Of a DNA stretch of 39,885 bases, positions 34,924 to 39,885 are shown in pieces. Numbering within the stretch: position 1 is the first letter of the stretch; each line of letters starts with the position of its first letter. The DNA comes from Gammaproteobacteria bacterium (lineage in GTDB: Bacteria > Pseudomonadota > Gammaproteobacteria > Pseudomonadales > Pseudohongiellaceae), in NCBI GenBank assembly GCA_029242705.1, contig JAQWTK010000102.1, forward strand, positions 1 through 39,885, in the 5' to 3' direction. The position numbers and the translations under genes are program-made. The notes under the pieces were generated by a model. The model was given only the letters and a program-made list of their open reading frames with translations, made no database searches and was not told the origin of the DNA.

Positions 34924-36738
34924 ATGCAACTAATATTTAGATATTTGGGTCATTGTCAAAAAAGAACCCGTCTGCTTCTAGCAGGATTTCTGATTTTCTT
35001 ATCTACATGTTCTCAGGAACCTGGAAATACTACTTCTATAACCGTCGCGACTAGCAGCGAAACTACAGGTGGAGCCATAGAGAAACTCTCTTCAGCCAGG
35101 GATTTGGAATGGCCTTTACATAATTTTGATCTTTATGGATCTCGATTTTCGCCCACTGATCAGATTACCAAAGACAATGTAAGCACCTTAACACCACGCT
35201 GGTTATTTCAGCATGGTGTTATAGATGGTGTTAGCAATCAAACAACACCTGTGATTGTTGATAAAATCATGTACATAACAGATTCAAGGGGCAGTGTTTA
35301 TGCAGTCGATGCACGTAACGGTCACCTTATATGGACCTATGATGTCACTCGGCTCTTAGGAGGCGGACGTCGAGAAGGATATATATTTCGTCATCGTGGC
35401 GTAGCCTATGATGATGGTGTCGTATATACCGCCGCTGGGTCATTTATGTTTGCGCTAGATGCAAAAACTGGAGAGCCAATTGAAAGCTTTGGAGAAGGCG
35501 GGCAAGCATCAGTAATTCTGGACGTATTACAACAAAAGGACCCTTCCATCGAAACAGCAATCTCGGTGGGATACTGGTTTACCACTGCTCCTCAGATATA
35601 TAACGACGTCATCTATATTGGTACCACGCGAAGTGAAAGTCATATTGCTGGCGGTTATGTTCTCGCAATCGACGATAAAACAGGTGAAATACTTTGGCAT
35701 TTTAATACAGTCCCGCAAGATGAGAGCGACCAAGGCTGGGAGATTGCCGGCCCCACCTGGGTCGGAGGGGAGCGCAATGGTGGTGGCATCTGGGAGACCC
35801 CGTCCATCGACCCTGAGTTAGGTATGGTTTATTTCGCGGTGGGAAACCCATTTGGTGACAGTACCAAGAGGGATGGAATGAATCTCTTTACAGATTCTTT
35901 AATCGCACTGACGCTAGATGAGGGTGAGCTAGCTTGGTATTACCAGCAAGTTCATCACGATGTTTGGGATTATGACTCGGGCAATCAACCAGTATTATTT
36001 GATATGGAAGTTGATGGGGAGCCCGTTAAAGCACTTGCCCAAGCAAGTAAAAATAGTTGGTTATACATTCTGAATAGAGAAACTGGTGAGCCTGTGCACC
36101 CCATCATTGAAACACCTGTTTCGACAGAGACGGAAATAGAGGGAGAAGAACCTTGGCCTACACAACCAATACCTCATAAGAAAAACGGTGAGCGCATGGA
36201 ACCGGTTTCTCCTGTTTTTCCTACAGATATACCGGCACAGCACATGGAACAAAATCAGTTAGTGGAGCAATTTACACCAATCGGGCCAAATCAGATTTTC
36301 GCACCAGGTTTTGGTGGAGGATCAAACTATGGGCCCTTAGCTTACGGCAAAGACACAGGCTACCTATATGTCAATGCGATCGACCAACCTTTTAATTCAG
36401 GTCGAGACCCGAAAGGTTATTTCTCAGCTTATGATCCTACAACTGGCGAGCTAATTTGGAGACAAATATTTGAAGGGTACGGGCAAGCTGGTCCCGTCGT
36501 TACGGCAGGCGGTTTAGTTTTTGTTGGCGCTGGAAGCAACACAGCTGGTTACTTTTATGCCTTTGACGCAGAAACTGGAGAAGAATTGTGGCGCTTTAAT
36601 ACCGGCTCTGGTGTTTTTGCATCACCATCCGTTTTCTCAATTGACGGCGAAGAATTTATTACAGTTGCATCCGGAGGTGGATCTCGTGGTCGACGCGGTG
36701 GAGACCTTATTTTAACTTTTGCGCTGCCTGACTGGTAA
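34924..36738 (+). CDS. PQQ-dependent dehydrogenase, lipoprotein
   Basis: Quinoprotein alcohol/sugar dehydrogenase of the eight-bladed propeller family, 604 residues. A lipobox LSTC anchors it at Cys29. Tryptophan-docking blade repeats are clear: AVDARNGHLIW, AIDDKTGEILW, AYDPTTGELIW and AFDAETGEELW; the phrase HHDVWDYDSGNQPVL is diagnostic for the PQQ-ADH/membrane-GDH-like group. No haem motif and no adjacent Cys-Cys pair are seen, so electrons must leave through a separate carrier, most simply the c5-like protein just upstream. ATG 34924 is chosen for its AAGGAG; an earlier in-frame codon would overlap the cytochrome gene. PQQ biosynthesis genes are not in the window. Confidence 0.92.
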   Translation: MQLIFRYLGHCQKRTRLLLAGFLIFLSTCSQEPGNTTSITVATSSETTGGAIEKLSSARDLEWPLHNFDLYGSRFSPTDQITKDNVSTLTPRWLFQHGVIDGVSNQTTPVIVDKIMYITDSRGSVYAVDARNGHLIWTYDVTRLLGGGRREGYIFRHRGVAYDDGVVYTAAGSFMFALDAKTGEPIESFGEGGQASVILDVLQQKDPSIETAISVGYWFTTAPQIYNDVIYIGTTRSESHIAGGYVLAIDDKTGEILWHFNTVPQDESDQGWEIAGPTWVGGERNGGGIWETPSIDPELGMVYFAVGNPFGDSTKRDGMNLFTDSLIALTLDEGELAWYYQQVHHDVWDYDSGNQPVLFDMEVDGEPVKALAQASKNSWLYILNRETGEPVHPIIETPVSTETEIEGEEPWPTQPIPHKKNGERMEPVSPVFPTDIPAQHMEQNQLVEQFTPIGPNQIFAPGFGGGSNYGPLAYGKDTGYLYVNAIDQPFNSGRDPKGYFSAYDPTTGELIWRQIFEGYGQAGPVVTAGGLVFVGAGSNTAGYFYAFDAETGEELWRFNTGSGVFASPSVFSIDGEEFITVASGGGSRGRRGGDLILTFALPDW

Positions 36739-36771
36739 TAATAAAAATGTGGTTAAAGGATTTCTAGCTCG

Positions 36772-37731
36772 CTAGCGCGACGTAATTACAACTCGAAAAC
36801 CAATCGTACTATTACGAACGCCAGGATCTACCGCCCCTCGCACAGCGGTCCGAACATTGTTTAGGCTATCGGTATAAGAGCCGCCGCGCATAACCCAGAG
36901 GGCATCTTCAGATAGGTTTTCCCCATCATCAGAAGGATTATAGGGGTAATCCTGCAGCGGGCTACGAGTTAACTCCCACAAATTGCCGGCCATATCGGAA
37001 AGCCCATAGGCGCAAATGCTACAAAGCTCCGCCCCCACCGCGCGGACCTCATCCGAGTTAAAATTTGCAAAGGCGGAAGTTGGCTGTGAGCCCCAAGGAA
37101 AGACTCGCCCATCATCACCTCGCGCGGCTTTTTCCCATTCAGCTTCCGAAGGTATTGTGACCCTGCCCCCCTCATTTAAAAAAGACTTGATAGCGCTTGG
37201 AGTATTTGGAGAATTCCTGAGTTTAGATTCTAACCACCGGCCGTAAGCCAAAGCATCTGGCCACGTAATATTGTAAACAGGGAATCGTGGCGCGCCCCCT
37301 AAACCAATTTGTTCCAAGTCCAGCCCCGACTCATGCGCAAAAATACTAAACTGAGCAATCGTAGTTTCAAACCGGCTTATATAATACGTAGGTAAAAAAA
37401 CCTTCCCTTGCCTTTCGAGATCAGACCAACGCTCATTTTCGTAGGCAGACCTATCAAAGGCGGGGTTACTACCCATTATAAATTCACCGGACGGCACTTC
37501 TACAAACCCCCATAACACATCATCCGAGAGATACCATGCATCTCTATTAAAACCCTTTAAATCCTCTGCATACAACTGAGAATTACCGGCAATACCAGAA
37601 TTATTTCCTTGAATTCCCATCCATGCCGCAACAACTACAATAATCATTATCATTATAGTAAAACCAACTGTGCGACCCTGCACTTCCTGATTTTTATTAT
37701 TGGACGAAAATATTGAGTCCTCGTGACTCAC
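36772..37731 (-). CDS. Membrane-anchored SUMF1/PvdO-fold protein
   Basis: About 319 residues: an N-terminal cytoplasmic stretch, one hydrophobic helix (about residues 22-40, IMIMIIVVVAAWMG) and a periplasmic formylglycine-generating-enzyme (SUMF1) domain. Family landmarks are PSGEFIMGS, ITWPDALAYGRWLES, IPSEAEWEKAARG, PWG, GLSDMAGNLWELT, WVMRGGS and GFRVV. The copper-binding cysteine pair of true FGE near the RGGS...R.A.R end is absent (NNVRTAVRGA), so sulfatase activation is unlikely; a separate CSIC pair precedes GLSDMAGN. I place the start at GTG 37731, which overlaps the stop of the RnfD-like gene as GTGA with ACAGG upstream; a TTG at 37767 is the longer option. Translational coupling suggests the two products act together. 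Confidence 0.85.
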   Translation of the reverse strand: MSHEDSIFSSNNKNQEVQGRTVGFTIMIMIIVVVAAWMGIQGNNSGIAGNSQLYAEDLKGFNRDAWYLSDDVLWGFVEVPSGEFIMGSNPAFDRSAYENERWSDLERQGKVFLPTYYISRFETTIAQFSIFAHESGLDLEQIGLGGAPRFPVYNITWPDALAYGRWLESKLRNSPNTPSAIKSFLNEGGRVTIPSEAEWEKAARGDDGRVFPWGSQPTSAFANFNSDEVRAVGAELCSICAYGLSDMAGNLWELTRSPLQDYPYNPSDDGENLSEDALWVMRGGSYTDSLNNVRTAVRGAVDPGVRNSTIGFRVVITSR

Positions 37732-39368
37732 AATGAAACCTGTATTTTTTGACAAGCGAAGTCCCAATTATGCCCACAGGCTTTCACATAAAGATCGCCT
37801 AAAGGGACATCCATTAAGTTTAAGCCTCCCTCGCGAAGCAAGAGCCTAAGATCTAATTCATGGGGATCATCGCGAGCAATTGAATTCGAATTAAGAAGAT
37901 TTATACAAGCTGCTTTAAACTTTAATTCGCAGGACTGTTCAAAATAACTAGTCGCCAAAGCATCATCTCGTGGGACTACTGAACCTTGACGGTATAGCAG
38001 TCCTAGCTCATTGCAAGCCCACGCAGCATTGTCCGTGCAATAGGTATTTTCTAATTGTACTAGACGCTCACAAGCATTAGGCAAGCTATCGTCGCAGGCT
38101 TGCTGCCAAAACGGCAAACTATCACCTGTATGTTTACCATCAGTTTTCCCCAGAAAAGACATCGAACCAAATACAATAACCCAAACAAACATATGTGCCA
38201 GATTTGCACGACCACTGAGCCAATTGTCTTTCCATACATTAAGTAAGTTCCGAAAGTCTATTGACCTAACGGCCTTATCGATTGCAATAACGCTTAGGTT
38301 TAATAAAGGAACACACAAAAGTTTGTCGTAAAAAGTAGGCGCCCCAAGGACACCAAGTAAATTATAAAATAAAAAGACCCCAAACCCATAAAGCACTCCA
38401 AAAAACGTTTTACCAAGAGGGGTACGAGGCGAAGTTGACGGATCAGTTACCAATAAATGTAGCCCCAAAAATACCGCAGCCGGAATTTCAGAATCAAGGA
38501 AATAGGGTACTCCTGAAAAACTACTATAGAGTGCGCTTAGCCCAAATAACGATATAGCTGCCATTCCAGCTACAAGCGTAATAGCGAAAAAATACATTAC
38601 GACCAGGCCGATTAGAAATAAAAAGACATAAATGTTTGGAGCTAGTGTAAGCGTGGATGCAATTTCTTGCCCCCAGGTCAAATGTGTTGTATTTGTTAGA
38701 ATAAGGACTAGCGAAAACAACCCAAGAGCAAAAGCCGATGGGTTAAAAATGTGTACGCTCCTCCCTTCGCGCTGCCAACGAAAGTATTCTTTACCCATAA
38801 AACCCAATGCAATCATCAGAAATTGTATATAAAACCAATCGTCCCTAAACCAAAGAAAGAGATTAACGCTGAAAATTATAGGGATAGGCCCAAAACCTAA
38901 TGTGTAATTCTGATGCCTAGACCATGAAAGCAATATACTAAAAACATAGGCGAAAATTATTTGACCCAGAATCAGTAAAGTATGATCGTATACGGGACGC
39001 CAACCAGGCGAAGGTTCCCAGTAGTAACCCCAATATACGTAAACACTCAACTGAACGAGTGCTTGAATATAGTGTTGTGGCCTTAGAGAAAGATCAAAAG
39101 TATGTTTTTCACCTTCTCGATTACTCTGCATAAGTAAATAACCGCACCAGATGCCTAGGAACAATACAGCAGCGATAAATGACCAAGCAAGCGTCTCATT
39201 ACTTTGAATTCGGGGGGTTAGCGCAAGAATACCTAAACCAAAAGTCAAAGCGAATGGAAGTTTAAAATTACCCAGCGAAACTAGGGGATTGGGACTGACA
39301 CCAGTGGTTGCAGCAGGTAAAGCCGAGCTTCTTTCCTTAATATTCCTAGTTTTGGCTTTTGAAGCCAT
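37728..39368 (-). CDS. RnfD/NqrB-like membrane protein with Hcp-like tail
   Basis: 546-residue protein in two parts. Residues about 35-405 form a polytopic membrane domain of the NqrB/RnfD/RnfE family, recognised by FNPSAFALGL (208-217) and the conserved DPSTSPRTPLGKTFFG (309-324). Residues about 420-546 are Sel1-like repeats with four Cys-x7-Cys pairs (425/433, 444/452, 480/488, 531/539), the disulfide pattern of Helicobacter Hcp proteins, implying a periplasmic location. The flavin-attachment motif SGAT of NqrB/RnfD is not exact; EIASTLT (235-241) sits at the matching place. No other rnf or nqr subunit is adjacent, so this is not an ordinary Rnf complex. The SUMF1-fold gene overlaps its end. 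Confidence 0.82.
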   Translation of the reverse strand: MASKAKTRNIKERSSALPAATTGVSPNPLVSLGNFKLPFALTFGLGILALTPRIQSNETLAWSFIAAVLFLGIWCGYLLMQSNREGEKHTFDLSLRPQHYIQALVQLSVYVYWGYYWEPSPGWRPVYDHTLLILGQIIFAYVFSILLSWSRHQNYTLGFGPIPIIFSVNLFLWFRDDWFYIQFLMIALGFMGKEYFRWQREGRSVHIFNPSAFALGLFSLVLILTNTTHLTWGQEIASTLTLAPNIYVFLFLIGLVVMYFFAITLVAGMAAISLFGLSALYSSFSGVPYFLDSEIPAAVFLGLHLLVTDPSTSPRTPLGKTFFGVLYGFGVFLFYNLLGVLGAPTFYDKLLCVPLLNLSVIAIDKAVRSIDFRNLLNVWKDNWLSGRANLAHMFVWVIVFGSMSFLGKTDGKHTGDSLPFWQQACDDSLPNACERLVQLENTYCTDNAAWACNELGLLYRQGSVVPRDDALATSYFEQSCELKFKAACINLLNSNSIARDDPHELDLRLLLREGGLNLMDVPLGDLYVKACGHNWDFACQKIQVSL

Positions 39369-39622
39369 ATTGTCCGCCGCTGCCTAAGGCCCATGAATTA
39401 GGATGGCCTCGAAGAATAAACCAGGTCAAAAAGCAATTCAATTTAGATAAACCTTTATCGTTATTATTGGATCGAAATATGACCTACCTGTAAGGTATAT
39501 CGGTATTTTTGAAACAATTGGTGACTAATTTCTTCTTGAAAAATTGCCCATTTCTGCGTAATTTCAGCATATTAGGATATGTTCCTTTCGATATTAATAT
39601 TAGAGCAAAATTGGAGATACCA
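39369..39622. other. Divergent promoter region, no gene seen
   Basis: 254 AT-rich bases between the RnfD-like gene and the plus-strand gene at 39623. A 263-base minus-strand frame overlapping it (39484-39747) covers the start of the plus-strand gene and lacks support. The only clear element is GGAG just before 39623. Confidence 0.5.
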
Positions 39623-39885
39623 ATGAAAAATAGAGCCCTAACCAAACTGTCCTTGGTGTTAGTGAGTATTTTAGCTGCGCCTCTAGTAATAGGGCAGTCA
39701 GACAGTTCTCCGAAAACTGAGTATGGCCACCCTGACTTACAAGGCACTTACACATTCAGGACCATCACACCACTGAATAGACCAAGAGAATTAGAACATC
39801 TCGAAACACTTACGCCAGAGCAAGCGGCGGAGTGGGAAGAATTTGAACTACGCCGCCAAAATCGTGATCTCATTATCGATTCCGT
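39623..39885 (+). CDS. Exported protein of unknown function, cut by window end
   Basis: First 87 residues of a secreted protein. A signal peptide (residues 1-24, ending LVIGQ) is followed by EYGHPDLQGTYTFRTITPL and a helical stretch, LTPEQAAEWEEFELRRQNRD. The phrase PDLQGTY/W recurs in large families of secreted proteins from marine and acidobacterial genomes whose function is unknown. A GGAG lies nine bases before the ATG. The 3' end is outside the window. Confidence 0.8.
   Translation, partial: MKNRALTKLSLVLVSILAAPLVIGQSDSSPKTEYGHPDLQGTYTFRTITPLNRPRELEHLETLTPEQAAEWEEFELRRQNRDLIIDS

Overview
The window reads as chromosomal DNA of a free-living, probably marine, AT-rich gammaproteobacterium. 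The evidence is the conserved block pepP-ubiH / TIGR02449-zapA-6S RNA-ygfA, aerobic ubiquinone hydroxylases, several c-type cytochromes, a PQQ dehydrogenase, a TorF-type porin and perfect gammaproteobacterial LexA boxes. I saw no transposase, integrase, phage gene, CRISPR array, tRNA or rRNA. Genus cannot be fixed from sequence alone.

Layout. 1-684: leader region before gltB with no convincing gene. 685-6731: glutamate synthase gltB-gltD, in which gltD carries an in-frame amber codon (codon 69) where the family normally has Trp. 6736-8652 (-): propionyl-CoA synthetase. 8709-11382 (-): a small membrane protein with two CxxC pairs, an ABC exporter half-transporter and a 62-residue protein. 11720-16585: ubiquinone-hydroxylase region, with ubiI-like (-), MaoC hydratase (+), DUF1499 lipoprotein (+), ubiH (-) and pepP (-). 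16837-18339 (+): TIGR02449, zapA, 6S RNA, ygfA. 18434-18526 (-): a likely 30-residue membrane peptide. 18673-24338: an SOS mutagenesis cassette, imuA-imuB (+) converging on dnaE2 (-), with a consensus LexA box at each outer end. 24607-27565 (-): TorF porin, glutathione transferase, threonine synthase-like enzyme. 27624-31368 (+): lipoprotein M13 metallopeptidase plus exported D-aminoacylase-like amidohydrolase. 31568-36738: redox region with cytochrome c', a dihaem cytochrome (-), a DUF1857 protein, then an operon of exported alpha/beta hydrolase, c5-like cytochrome and lipoprotein PQQ dehydrogenase. 36772-39368 (-): an RnfD/NqrB-like membrane protein fused to a cysteine-rich Sel1/Hcp-like tail, translationally coupled to a membrane-anchored SUMF1-fold protein. 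39623-end (+): start of an exported protein of unknown function.

How it works together. gltBD handles ammonia assimilation; ubiI/ubiH supply quinone to a respiratory chain that the cytochromes and PQQ enzyme may feed; the imu/dnaE2 cassette supplies damage-induced mutagenic repair; the M13 peptidase and D-aminoacylase-like enzyme look like cell-envelope peptide scavenging. The best candidates for something not well described are the RnfD-Hcp fusion with its SUMF1-like partner, the split SOS cassette with near-leaderless promoters, and the amber-interrupted gltD.
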